A stretch of 44,979 nucleotides of DNA from Bacteroidetes bacterium 4572_128 (lineage in GTDB: Bacteria; Bacteroidota; Bacteroidia; Bacteroidales; 4572-128). Positions 26,490 through 35,376 of this stretch are shown here, in pieces (position 1 is the first letter of the stretch; every line of letters starts with the position of its first letter). The stretch is from contig NBLL01000013.1 in the NCBI GenBank assembly GCA_002084355.1, positions 1-44,979 of the forward strand, given 5' to 3'. The position numbers and the translations under genes are program-made. The notes beneath the pieces are model-generated. The model worked only from the letters and a program-made list of their open reading frames with translations. It was not told the origin of the DNA and made no database searches.

Positions 26490-26765
26490 GCAATTTTTTT
26501 TTTTTTAAAAATTTTTTTTCAAAAAAACGTCAATTTTTTTATGATTTGATTTTATTAAAAAAAAATTTTTTTTTCAAAAAAACGTCAATTTTTTATGATT
26601 TTATTTTAAAATTTTCCCCAAAAACAGCAATTTTTTTATGATTTGATTTTATTAAAAAAAAATTTTTTTTCAAAAAAGCGTCAATTTTTTATGATTTTAT
26701 TTTAAAATTTTCCCAAAAACAGCAATTTTTTTATGATTTGATTTTATCAAAAAAAAAAAAATATT
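26490..26765. repeat. AT-rich repeat region with two alternating units
   Basis: ACGTCAATTTTTT (26526 and 26580, GCGTCAA at 26677) alternates with CAGCAATTTTTTT (26625 and 26719), each followed by ATGATTTGATTTTATT-like sequence. The composite unit is roughly 95-100 bases. On the minus strand the core reads TTGACGTTTTTTTGAAAAAA, as in the other arrays. The whole spacer 26420-26843 between dapF and the TlpA-like gene has no gene. Confidence 0.85.
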
Positions 26766-26812
26766 TTATAATTTAATTTTATAAAAAAAAATTCAAAAAT
26801 CTATTTTTTTTT

Positions 26813-26820
26813 TAATTTTG
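26813..26820 (+). promoter_or_regulatory. TAnnTTTG promoter box for the TlpA-like gene
   Basis: TAATTTTG lies 23 bases before the start of the TlpA-like gene. Confidence 0.5.
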
Positions 26821-26843
26821 TGTTTTAATTTTAAAAATTTGTA

Positions 26844-28037
26844 ATGAAAAAAATTTTTTATTTATTATTTATCATTTTTTTAAATTTCTCTTGTAATTCA
26901 GATAAGAAAAGTTTTTGGGAAATTTATGGAGAACTAAAAAACAGTAATGATGAAATTATTTTTTTAAAACATTTGAAAAATGAGAAAATTGTAATTTTTG
27001 ACAGTACAAAAATTACAAATGGTAAATTTCATTTTAAAGACACAAGTAGTAAATCAGAATATTTATTTCTGGAAATTTCACAATTTAATAATACACCTCT
27101 TCTAATAGAACCGAATAATAAATTAATTTTTAAATCTGACGCAAAAAATTTAAAAAATTATGATGCAAAAGGTTCAAAAAATATAGAATTAGTTTGTGAA
27201 TTAAACAGTTCTTATAACGAATTGTTAGAAAAATTGGACACATTTTTTACTGTTTATGAAAAAAAATTATCTGTAAAAAAAGTTGATTCTGTAAAAACTA
27301 TAAAAGAATTTAAAGACAGTTTAGATATTTTTATAAAAAAACATCAAGATTATTTGATTAATTTTGTTGAGAAAAATATAAATTCGCCAAGTTCTTATTT
27401 TGCTTTGATGCAAAGAATAGACGAAAAAATCAGCTTTTTTAGTATCAATGAACATATAGAACTATTAAAAAAAGTAGATAAATCTTTATATGAAAAATAT
27501 CAAGATTTTGAATTAGCGAAAAATTTACATAATTTTTTGATAAGATACAAAATGATGGCAGAGCAGAAACATGCATCACAACAAGCAGAAGTGCACAAGA
27601 AAAATGCCATAAAAATAGGTGATATGGCAAAAGATATTTCTTATAAAAATCCTGATGGTAAAAAAATCTCTTTATTTTCTTTAAAAGGAAAATATGTTTT
27701 ATTAGATTTTTGGGCATCGTGGTGTAAACCTTGCCGCTTAGAGAATCCAAATCTTGTAAAAGTTTATAAAAAATATAAAGACAAAGGTTTTGAAATTTAT
27801 CAAGTTTCTCTGGATAAAGATAAAAAATCTTGGTTACAAGGAATAAAAGACGATAATTTAGAAGATTGGATACACGTCAGCGATTTAAAATATTGGAGTT
27901 CTGAGCCGGCAGCCAAATATAACGTTCGTAGTATTCCTTCAAATTTTCTTATAGATAAAAATGGACGGATTATTGCAATGAATTTAAGAGCAGAAGAACT
28001 TGAAAAAAAATTTTCGGAAGTTTTTACTAAAAAATAA
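26844..28037 (+). CDS. TlpA-like thiol-disulfide oxidoreductase lipoprotein with DUF4369
   Basis: A periplasmic, probably membrane-anchored thioredoxin-like protein of 397 residues. The signal peptide ends in the lipobox FSC at about Cys17. A DUF4369 domain (~25-125, WEIYGELKNSNDEIIFL) and helical linker precede the thioredoxin domain (~262-397) with redox motif WCKPC (Cys294 and Cys297), and the cis-proline in RSIPSNFLID. The architecture is typical of Bacteroidota, where such proteins reduce or exchange disulfides in secreted proteins or assist cytochrome maturation. It is complete. Confidence 0.9.
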   Translation: MKKIFYLLFIIFLNFSCNSDKKSFWEIYGELKNSNDEIIFLKHLKNEKIVIFDSTKITNGKFHFKDTSSKSEYLFLEISQFNNTPLLIEPNNKLIFKSDAKNLKNYDAKGSKNIELVCELNSSYNELLEKLDTFFTVYEKKLSVKKVDSVKTIKEFKDSLDIFIKKHQDYLINFVEKNINSPSSYFALMQRIDEKISFFSINEHIELLKKVDKSLYEKYQDFELAKNLHNFLIRYKMMAEQKHASQQAEVHKKNAIKIGDMAKDISYKNPDGKKISLFSLKGKYVLLDFWASWCKPCRLENPNLVKVYKKYKDKGFEIYQVSLDKDKKSWLQGIKDDNLEDWIHVSDLKYWSSEPAAKYNVRSIPSNFLIDKNGRIIAMNLRAEELEKKFSEVFTKK

Positions 28038-28101
28038 ATTTATTATTATTTAAAATAATCTTTTGAAATTTTTAAAATTTATAAAAAAAAATATTTTTTT
28101 A

Positions 28102-29545
28102 ATGAAAAAACTTTTAATATTAATAATATTATTAATTATTTTAAATAATAATTTTTTGAAAAGTCAAAATCCGAATCTTGTTTCTAATCCGAGTTTTGAA
28201 AATTATAATAAGTGTCCGAATAGTTTTACTCCATTTAATAAGACTTTTTCTCTTATTCCAGATTGGACTTATCCAACACATGGAACTCCGGATTATTTTA
28301 ATCGTTGTTGTAAAAATACTATAGTTGGTGTACCTAAGAATTTTGCTGGTTGGTCACAACCACATTCTGGCGATGCTTATATGGGTTTTATTCTCATAGG
28401 AAGTTTTAATAAAAATAATGAGCAATTTAGGGAATATTTACAAGCAACTTTAACAGAGCGTTTAGAATTAAATGAAAAATATTGTATAAGTTTTTATTAT
28501 CGTTTATCGAAATTTTCAAAATTTGCAATAGACCAAATAGGTGTTTTTTTTACAGATAAAGAGGTCAGAAGAGGAACAGAAAATCATCTTGGTTTTGAAG
28601 CACAAGTTAATAATAATCCAGGTAATTTTCTAGATAATCAAGATAAGTGGGGAAAATTTTGTGGATATTTTACTGCACAAGGAACAGAAAATCACTTAAT
28701 TATAGGTAATTTTAGAAATACAGAAGACACAGAAATGATAGAAAGCAAAAATTATAGTGGTAAGAAAAACAAAAGAGGCAAAGAATATTCTTATTATTAT
28801 ATAGATGATGTTTCTGTAAAAAAAATTACAAATTGTAATGATTGTGATTGTTTACCAAAAGATTTATCTGTAAAAATAATAAACACTTCTACAAATGATG
28901 CATCTTCTGCAAGAGTTAAAGTTATTGGAGGCACAAAACCTTATAGTTTCTTATGGTCAAATGGTGAGAAAACACAATCAATAAGTGATTTAAATACTGG
29001 AAAATACAGTGTTACGGTAACAGATTATTATAATTGTCAAGACAATGCTGACATTGATATTTTTTCAAAAGAAAGAAAAAAATTACAAGTTACTCACGAG
29101 AGTTCTTTCAATGGGAAAAATACAGGAAAAATAAAACTCAATGTTTGTAAAATTTTTAGATGAAAATGCTGATTTAAGCGATAAATTAGAAGCTGCAAAT
29201 GAAGGTGAAAATATACGTTTGAAAGTTTTTTTTGATTCTAATAAGTCAAATTTATTGGATAAATCTGTAGAAGAATTGGATAAGTTATGTGATTTTATGA
29301 AAAAATATAATGTGAAATTAGTCCAGATTTCCGGACATACAGACAGTCAAGGTTCTGATGTTTACAATCAATCTTTATCTGAAAGACGAGTGATTTCTGT
29401 TAGAGATTATTTGACAAATAAAGGAATTTCAAAAAATAAATTAAAATATATTGGTTACGGTGAGGTTTTGCCTGTTGCAACGAATAAAACTCCAGAAGGC
29501 AGACAATTAAATAGAAGAGTAGAATTTAAGATTTTAAAAAAATAA
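28102..29545 (+). pseudogene. Secreted OmpA-domain protein with SprB-like repeat, split by a frameshift
   Basis: A signal peptide beginning MKKLLILIILLIILNN precedes a sugar-binding-like domain (NPNLVSNPSFENYNKCP to the DDVSVKK end) common in Bacteroidota surface proteins. One SprB-type repeat follows (GGTKPYSFLWSNGEKTQSI, GKYSVTVTD), then the start of a second one that breaks off at KIKLNV. The first frame stops at 29163. The OmpA peptidoglycan-binding domain (VFFDSNKSNLL, ISGHTDSQGSD, NRRVEFKI) continues in the frame that runs to 29545. The second repeat is shortened, so a deletion plus frameshift near 29145-29160 is likelier than a one-base error. The frame is open upstream to 28063 but only via a TTG; ATG 28102 fits the signal peptide. 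Confidence 0.75.
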
Positions 29546-29553
29546 TTTTTTTT

Positions 29554-29982
29554 ATGAAAAGAAATAAAATTACAATTTACACTGACGGTGCTTCCAGAGG
29601 AAATCCCGGAAAAGGTGGTTATGGAATTGTTTTAATTTCTGGAAAATTTAGAAAAGAAATGTCTCAGGGTTATTTGAGAACTACAAATAACCGCATGGAG
29701 CTTCTTGCGGTTATAGTTGCTTTAGAAACTTTAAAATTCAAAAATTCTTTAGTTGAAGTTTTTACAGATTCAAAATACGTTGTAGATTCTGTAGAGAAAA
29801 AATGGATATTTAATTGGATAAAAAAAGATTTTAAAGGTAAAAAAAATGTAGATTTATGGAAACGTTTTTTAAAAATTTATCCAAAACATCAAGTGAATTT
29901 TTTTTGGATAAAAGGACATAACCAAAATATAGAAAACGAAAGAAGATTTTATTGCAAATTAAAATTCCAATTATTATTTTGA
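29554..29982 (+). CDS. rnhA: Ribonuclease HI with altered C-terminus
   Basis: RNase HI degrades RNA in RNA-DNA hybrids. Three of four catalytic acids are visible: Asp in YTDGASRGNPG (residue 11), Glu in NRMELLA (49), and Asp in TDSKYVV (71). The handle WIFNWIKKDFKGKKNVDLW and WIKGHNQNIENER follow as expected. After NER the family should continue with Cys-Asp and a helix carrying the fourth acid; here it changes to RFYCKLKFQLLF and stops. The next frame reads EDFIAN and, past a stop, NSNYYFEIF, a plausible original tail. A frameshift and a stop have therefore damaged the end. Activity is doubtful. Confidence 0.85.
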   Translation: MKRNKITIYTDGASRGNPGKGGYGIVLISGKFRKEMSQGYLRTTNNRMELLAVIVALETLKFKNSLVEVFTDSKYVVDSVEKKWIFNWIKKDFKGKKNVDLWKRFLKIYPKHQVNFFWIKGHNQNIENERRFYCKLKFQLLF

Positions 29983-30066
29983 AATTTTTTTATTAAAAAA
30001 AAAACCACATTTTCAATATGGCATTATTATTGTAATTTACATTTAAAATTAAAAAAAAATATTGAT

Positions 30067-31284
30067 ATGTATTTTACTTCTACAATAAAAATAAAAACTC
30101 CACAAAAAAAAATAAACAAAAAAGAATTGTTATTTTTTAAAATTAAAAAATCTCTAATGATTTTTGCAGGAATTTTAGCAAGTTTATTAATAATATATTT
30201 TATTTTTTGGATAGTTTCTCAAATAATATTTTTGAAATCAACAATATCTTTTGTTTTATTTTTCTTTCTTTTTGTATTACCATCTTCTATTTTTTCTATT
30301 TTTTCATTTTCTATTCTAAAAAAATACTGGTTTTCGTCAAAAAAAAATAGTATTACGAAAACAACAATAATAATTTTAGAAATCTTAAATAGGATTGTTG
30401 AAAAAATGTCTATAAACTCGATAGTAAAATTTTCTAAGGATAATTCTTCTTATGCTTTACCAAAAAACGGAGCTAATTTTTCAGATTTAATAGCTAGATT
30501 TAAACATAAGATACAAAATTTAGAATTAATTAAATTTGATAATTTAGAATTTGTATTTAAACATAGTGATGAAAATTTAAAATATTTGATAGAAATTAAG
30601 GTAAATAAAAAATTTGATGAAAATGAATATCCATTTATTATTACGATAAATGCTATGAGTAAATTATTTTCCGATAAAAAATTAAGTTCTGTTTCTGATT
30701 TTAAAATAAAATTTAGGAACGAATTAAGAACACAAGAAAAATATGATGCCTTTATTAATAATTTACAAATTAATTTTGAAGAATATATATCTTTTTTAAA
30801 AGAAAATATAAATTATTATTTGAAACCAACGGAAATGAATGAAAGGACTGAAATTACAAAAAAAATAATTCGTCCAGTTAGTTTTTATTTTGATTTTAAT
30901 CAAATTAAATATAGAAAAACAGAAGACCCTATTTTTCATGGATATTCTGAATATAATAAACAATCTATATTTTTCTTATTTTTATGGGGTGATTTGATGT
31001 ATGAAAATAATATTTATTGTAATAATTCTACTTTAGTTGATTCTTTTGGAATTCCATTCATGGAAATAGGAAATAGAGGTTTTTATGCAGGAGAATTTAA
31101 TACTTTAAATACAAATAAAACTTTTGAAAAACCAAAAGGAGAAATATATATCCATATAGAAACAAATTATATTAGTGAACTTTTAGATTTAAAATTTTAC
31201 CACAGAAAGCCAAAAAATAAGGAAAAAGCAGTGAATTTTTTTAGTGACGAAATACAAACAATAAAAAACATGGAGATAAATTAG
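30067..31284 (+). CDS. Membrane protein of unknown function
   Basis: I do not recognise this 405-residue protein. It has two adjacent membrane helices (about 32-55 and 58-85), then a large, probably cytoplasmic domain. That domain contains a YALPKNGANFSDLIARFKHK region near 130, a strand-rich part with FEFVFKH-type segments, and a C-terminal stretch with FYFDFNQIKYRKTEDPIFHG, IPFMEIGNRGFYAGEFNTLN and GEIYIHIETNY. The layout suggests a membrane-tethered binding or enzyme domain, but no catalytic motif is evident. It stands between a damaged rnhA and a strong bidirectional terminator. Codon and base use resemble the neighbours. Confidence 0.6.
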   Translation: MYFTSTIKIKTPQKKINKKELLFFKIKKSLMIFAGILASLLIIYFIFWIVSQIIFLKSTISFVLFFFLFVLPSSIFSIFSFSILKKYWFSSKKNSITKTTIIILEILNRIVEKMSINSIVKFSKDNSSYALPKNGANFSDLIARFKHKIQNLELIKFDNLEFVFKHSDENLKYLIEIKVNKKFDENEYPFIITINAMSKLFSDKKLSSVSDFKIKFRNELRTQEKYDAFINNLQINFEEYISFLKENINYYLKPTEMNERTEITKKIIRPVSFYFDFNQIKYRKTEDPIFHGYSEYNKQSIFFLFLWGDLMYENNIYCNNSTLVDSFGIPFMEIGNRGFYAGEFNTLNTNKTFEKPKGEIYIHIETNYISELLDLKFYHRKPKNKEKAVNFFSDEIQTIKNMEIN

Positions 31285-31474
31285 ATAAATAAAAAATTCA
31301 TTTTTTTGAAAAAACGTCGAAATTTTGAAATTCTATTAAAATCAAAATAAGAAAATTTCAAAACTGGAAGAACTATATGGAATATAATTCTATTATAAAA
31401 AAAATGAAATAAAAAAAATTTTTTCAAAAAAATGCCAATTTTTTTAATTTTTTTTTATTGAAATGAAAAAAATT

Positions 31475-31531
31475 TTTCAACAGATACAAACCCAAAAAAT
31501 TAATGTTTTTTTGGGTTTGTATCTGTTGAAA
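31475..31531. terminator. Large perfect palindrome, 25-bp stem, bidirectional terminator
   Basis: Arms 31475-31499 and 31507-31531 are perfectly complementary around a 7-base loop (31500-31506). The arm contains CAACAGATACAAACCCAAAA. It lies between the convergent membrane-protein and sialidase-like genes. The GCAGATACAAACC at about 583-596 is a related half-site. Confidence 0.75.
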
Positions 31532-31559
31532 TTTATTTAGTAATAAATGTGAAAAAATA

Positions 31560-33073
31560 TTAATCATTTATAATACCTAATAAAACAATACCTAATAAAA
31601 CAACTTTTTTTATTTTTCTTTCTTTTGAATTTTCCAAAGAAAAATAATAAACTCCAGCTTTTAAATTATATTTTTCTGCATTTAAAGGAATAATATAATT
31701 TCCTTCTTTTTTTAATTCTTTATAAAAAAAGATAATTTCATTTCCGTAAACGTCAAATAATTTTGCTGTAACTTCAGAACTTCTTTTTAGTTTAAAATTA
31801 AAAATAGTTTCATCAAAAAAAGGATTTGGAAAATTTTGTTTCAAGTAAATTATAGATTTTTAAAATTATCTAATCTTGTCCAAATTGGACGAACAACATT
31901 ATTATATGCTGAAATATTTGTATAATCACCAAAAAAAACAGAACTATTTGGAGTAAAAGGAGATTCACTAATTTTAAAATTAGTAAAATTTTCTCCTCCA
32001 TCTTTAGAAACTGCCATATAAACATCAGTTTTTAAATCATCATAATTTCTTCTGTCATAAAAAACTATATAAATATATCCAGTAACTTGATCTAAAGTCA
32101 TCCATGTTGAAAATTGATGTTTTCCTGCGGGGTCATCATTAACTCTTTTTGGAATACTCCAATTTTCGCCTCCGTCATCAGATTTAATCAGCCAAATATC
32201 AGTATCATTTTCACCGTGTTTTTGATCCGACCAATTCAAATATATCCTGCCTCTATATTCGTTTTGACTTGTATCACAAGCACTTACCACCATACCATTT
32301 GCTCGCATAATTCCCGGAATATTATAATTCCAACCGCCATAAATTTGTGAAATAATTTTATCATTCTCCAACCAAGTTTCGCCATAATCTAATGATTTAT
32401 CAAAATAAATATTTTCATCTTTTGTCCATGCAATATAAATTTCACCATTTAATCCAATGCATGGAACTGCTCCTTCTGTTGTATTATCATCATCTAAACA
32501 ATTTCCCGCTTCTTTGCTTAGACGAATTGCATTATCCCAATTTTCGCCTCCATCTGTCGAACGAGAAAACAAAATCATAGAGCTGTCTTCTGAAGCTGAG
32601 CTTCCATATTTATCAAATTGTGTCCAAGCAATATAAATATTATTATTACTTCTATCTACAACTGCCCATTCCTTATCTTGAATTTTTGAACCATTTAAAC
32701 CCATAAAAGTTCCGGAAGACCAAGTTTCACCACCGTCATTTGACTTTTGACAAACAATCCTATCTATCCAATTTCCATTTGTTGGATTTGATAGATGAAA
32801 AAAATAAAAAGAACCTGCTGTATCAACAATTATACAAGGATCTCCCCAAACTCCATAATCAGAAGTTAAAATTCCATTTTGCCAATTAAAACCTCCGTCG
32901 TCAGAATAATAATAAATATTCAAATTGCTTCCCGCAACCATTTCATTAGTATTAAGCGGATTAATTGCTATGGACGGTTCATTGCAATTCAAATTATTAA
33001 AAATTTGTATATTCTCATGTTGAGAAAAAGCATTGAAAAATAAAAAACAAAAAATAATTTTAAAATATTTCAT
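31560..33073 (-). pseudogene. Sialidase-like Asp-box protein with T9SS sorting domain, split by a frameshift
   Basis: A secreted beta-propeller protein. A signal peptide (MKYFKIIFCFLFFNAFSQ) precedes a propeller with six Asp-box motifs: SDDGGFNW, SNDGGETW, STDGGENW, SLDYGETW, SDDGGENW and SKDGGENF. The main frame (33073-31850) stops after TRLDNFKNL. The T9SS type A sorting domain (QNFPNPFFDETIFNFKL, LFDVYGNEI, GVYYFSLE) lies in another frame at 31844-31560. The junction at about 31844-31862 is thus frameshifted, perhaps with a small deletion, and the passenger is cut off from its export signal. Asp-box propellers are often exo-sialidases or adhesins; catalytic residues are not identified. Confidence 0.75.
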
Positions 33074-33135
33074 AATTAAATTTATAATTTAAAAAGAGCT
33101 AATAATTATGTAAAAAATAAAAATAAAAAAATTAT

Positions 33136-33948
33136 TTATTCTATAGGTCTTTTTTTAATCATTCCACCTTTTGCATCTTTGATACTGTGCATTACAACAA
33201 ATGCTTTTTCGTCTATTTTTTCTATTTCTTCGTCTCCACGTTTAGCATAGCCTCTTTTTCCTAGATATATTGTGCAAGCTCTTCCTAATTTTTCAATAAT
33301 TGCTGTCCTAATTTCTTCGCTTTGCTCAGATATAATAGTTACACCGACATATTCTTCTATTCCAGAAACTACAAAATCAACAGTTTTAGACGCAGACAAA
33401 TAAGTCAGCATAGCATATAAAGAAATTTCTATAGAAAAAATATAAGCAGCAACAGAAAAAATCATAACATTAAATATTAAAATCACGTCTCCTATAGTTA
33501 AAGAACTTTTTTTACTTATAAAAATAGCTAGAACTTCTGTTCCATCTATAACAGAACCTCCACGAATAGCTAAACCTATTCCTAATCCTAAAAAAAATCC
33601 GCCAAAAACAGCTATTAATAATTTATCATTAGTAATCATTGGAAATGATATAAAATGAACAGAAAAAGCTAGTAAAATAATAGCAAAAATACTTCTGATG
33701 GCAAATTGTTTACTAATGGTAGAAAATCCTAAAATAATAAAAGGTGCATTAATAATAATCAATAATATAGAAAGAGGAAAATTTGTAACTTCTGTGATTA
33801 TCAAAGAAATACCCATTACACCACCATCTATAAATTCATTAGGCAATAAAAATCCTTTTAATCCAAAACTTGCACATAATACACCAATAATAATAAAAAA
33901 TATATCATTAATGATATGTTTAAATTCAATTCTTTTTTTTGTATCCAT
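33136..33948 (-). CDS. YitT-family membrane protein with shortened DUF2179 domain
   Basis: An integral membrane protein of unknown function with about five or six helices (N-terminal 200 residues: IIIGVLCASFGLKGFLLP, GGVMGISLI, GGSVIDGTEVLAI). A cytoplasmic C-terminal DUF2179 domain follows. In relatives it runs from a TIYxGxxGY motif through a beta strand with a VLYTVVTRLE-like sequence to the KIDxxAFV motif. Here GKRGYAKRGD (230-239) runs straight into EEIEKIDEKAFVVMHS, so about 20 residues that include the central strand are absent while the frame is kept. The domain probably cannot fold normally. The closing GGMIKKRPIE is typical. Total 270 residues against about 290 in relatives. Confidence 0.8.
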   Translation of the reverse strand: MDTKKRIEFKHIINDIFFIIIGVLCASFGLKGFLLPNEFIDGGVMGISLIITEVTNFPLSILLIIINAPFIILGFSTISKQFAIRSIFAIILLAFSVHFISFPMITNDKLLIAVFGGFFLGLGIGLAIRGGSVIDGTEVLAIFISKKSSLTIGDVILIFNVMIFSVAAYIFSIEISLYAMLTYLSASKTVDFVVSGIEEYVGVTIISEQSEEIRTAIIEKLGRACTIYLGKRGYAKRGDEEIEKIDEKAFVVMHSIKDAKGGMIKKRPIE

Positions 33949-34075
33949 TATTCTAAATTTTATTTTTTTTTTTTAATTAAAAAAAAAATACTATCTTTTT
34001 ATTATTTAAAAGCTATAAAAAAAACGCCATTAAAAAAAAAAATTTTTTCAAAAATTGTGAAGAAAATATTAATAT

Positions 34076-34323
34076 TTATGTTTTATTTATTTTTCCGTAA
34101 ATTTTTTTATTGTCTTTGTTAATTTTTACTCCTATATTTTTCTTTTTTTTATACGAATTTTTTTTTTATTTCCATCAGCAAATTCTAAGAAAACTGATGC
34201 ATTTTCAACTTTTTTTTTTCGTTTTTTTATCAAGAATTTTTAAACAAAACTGACAAAATTTTGTGAAAAAGAAATTTTTGTCAGAAAGAAAAACACAAAT
34301 AAAATATAATAATATTTTTTCAT
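34076..34323 (-). pseudogene. Degraded secreted-protein remnant
   Basis: On the minus strand an ATG at 34323 begins a clear Bacteroidota signal peptide (MKKYYYILFVFFFLTKISFS, then Q), followed by NFVSFV and a stop. Beyond it, other frames continue with protein-like sequence: CLKILDKKTKKK, VENASVFLEFADGNKKKIRI, then NIGVKINKDNKKIYGKI, ending at 34076. At least two or three frame changes are needed to join them. The middle part loosely recalls carboxypeptidase-regulatory or similar beta-sandwich repeats, which is speculation. The remaining spacer (33949-34419) also holds one diverged repeat copy near 34374-34405. Confidence 0.45.
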
Positions 34324-34419
34324 AATTTTTTATAATTTAAAATTTTCATAATTTAAAATTTAATTTAAAAATGTTAAAAATTTTGCTGAATTTTTGAAAA
34401 AAAATTTAAAAATTAAAAT

Positions 34420-35130
34420 TTAATTATAAATTAAAGTTCCAATTTTTTCAGAGTTTATAATTTTTTTTAAGTTTCCTTTTTTATTCACATCAAAAACAAT
34501 AATATTTAAATTATTTTCTTTTGCCATTGTAAAAGCAGTTAAATCCATAATTTTTAAACCCATATTATAAGTTTCTTCGAAGGAGATTTTTTCGAATTTT
34601 TTTGCAAATTTATTTTTTTCTGGGTCTTCAGAATAAACTCCATCTACACGAGTGCCTTTTAACAAAATATCTGCTTTCATTTCTATTCCTCTTAATACTG
34701 AAGCCGAATCTGTTGTAAAAAAAGGATTTCCTGTTCCTCCGGAAAAAATTACAATTTCATTATTTTCAAAAGCATCTTCAACTTTTTTTTGATTAACTTT
34801 TTCGCCTATGGTGGACATTTCAAAAGATGTAAACAAACGAGTTTTTTGCTCCATACTTTCAAAAGCAGATTGCAAAGCTATAGAATTAATTACCGTTGCT
34901 AGCATACCCATATAGTCTCCTTTAACTCTATCAAAACCTTTATCAATGCCAGAAAGCCCTCTAAAAATATTTCCTCCGCCAATTACTATTCCTACTTTCA
35001 CACCAAGATTTGAAATTTCTTTTATTTGCTGGGAATATTCTATTAAACGCTCTTCGTCTATTCCATAAGAATTTTTTCCCATTAAAGATTCGCCACTTAA
35101 TTTTAATAAAATTCTTTTATATTTTATCAT
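34420..35130 (-). CDS. pyrH: UMP kinase
   Basis: PyrH phosphorylates UMP to UDP and belongs to the amino-acid kinase fold. The 236-residue protein shows YKRILLKLSGESLMG at the start, GIVIGGGNIFRG (residues 47-58), DYMGMLATVINSIALQ, the SGGTGNPFFTTDSA nucleotide loop near 130, and the DPEKNKFAKKFEKISFEE region. It is complete. It is the last gene of the DUF1599-moaD-pyrH set with 12 bases between moaD and pyrH, so pyrimidine metabolism and a molybdopterin gene share a transcript here. Confidence 0.96.
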   Translation of the reverse strand: MIKYKRILLKLSGESLMGKNSYGIDEERLIEYSQQIKEISNLGVKVGIVIGGGNIFRGLSGIDKGFDRVKGDYMGMLATVINSIALQSAFESMEQKTRLFTSFEMSTIGEKVNQKKVEDAFENNEIVIFSGGTGNPFFTTDSASVLRGIEMKADILLKGTRVDGVYSEDPEKNKFAKKFEKISFEETYNMGLKIMDLTAFTMAKENNLNIIVFDVNKKGNLKKIINSEKIGTLIYN

Positions 35131-35142
35131 ATTTTTTATTTT

Positions 35143-35376
35143 TTATCCGCCAGAAAAAATTGGCAAAAATGCAATTTCATCTCCATTTTTAAAATTTACA
35201 TTTTCTAAAATAATTTCTTCATTGACAGCTATTTTAAAGTTTTTCTTTTCAAAACTTTCATATTTTTTAAAAAAAATTTTTTTCAATTGGTTTATATTTT
35301 TTACATTTTCTAATGTAAATTCATCTTTTGAAAAAATTTTTTTTAATTCTCCGAAAATAAGTATTTTAATTTTCAT
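35143..35376 (-). CDS. moaD: MoaD/ThiS-family sulfur carrier, probable molybdopterin synthase small subunit
   Basis: A 77-residue ubiquitin-fold carrier that ends in the diagnostic Gly-Gly (FSGG), the site of thiocarboxylation. The start KIKILIFGELKKIF and the segment AVNEEIILENVNFKNGDEIAFLP match MoaD better than ThiS. MoaD delivers sulfur to precursor Z in molybdenum cofactor synthesis with MoaE, which is not in the window. Its start overlaps the DUF1599 gene by 11 bases. It may be functionally linked to the orphan molybdate-type permease at 1960. Confidence 0.75.
   Translation of the reverse strand: MKIKILIFGELKKIFSKDEFTLENVKNINQLKKIFFKKYESFEKKNFKIAVNEEIILENVNFKNGDEIAFLPIFSGG

Noticed and set aside
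33916-34122. Open frame of 68 codons next to yitT
   Set aside because: Phe/Lys-rich translation of the spacer. The opposite strand contains the better-supported signal-peptide remnant.
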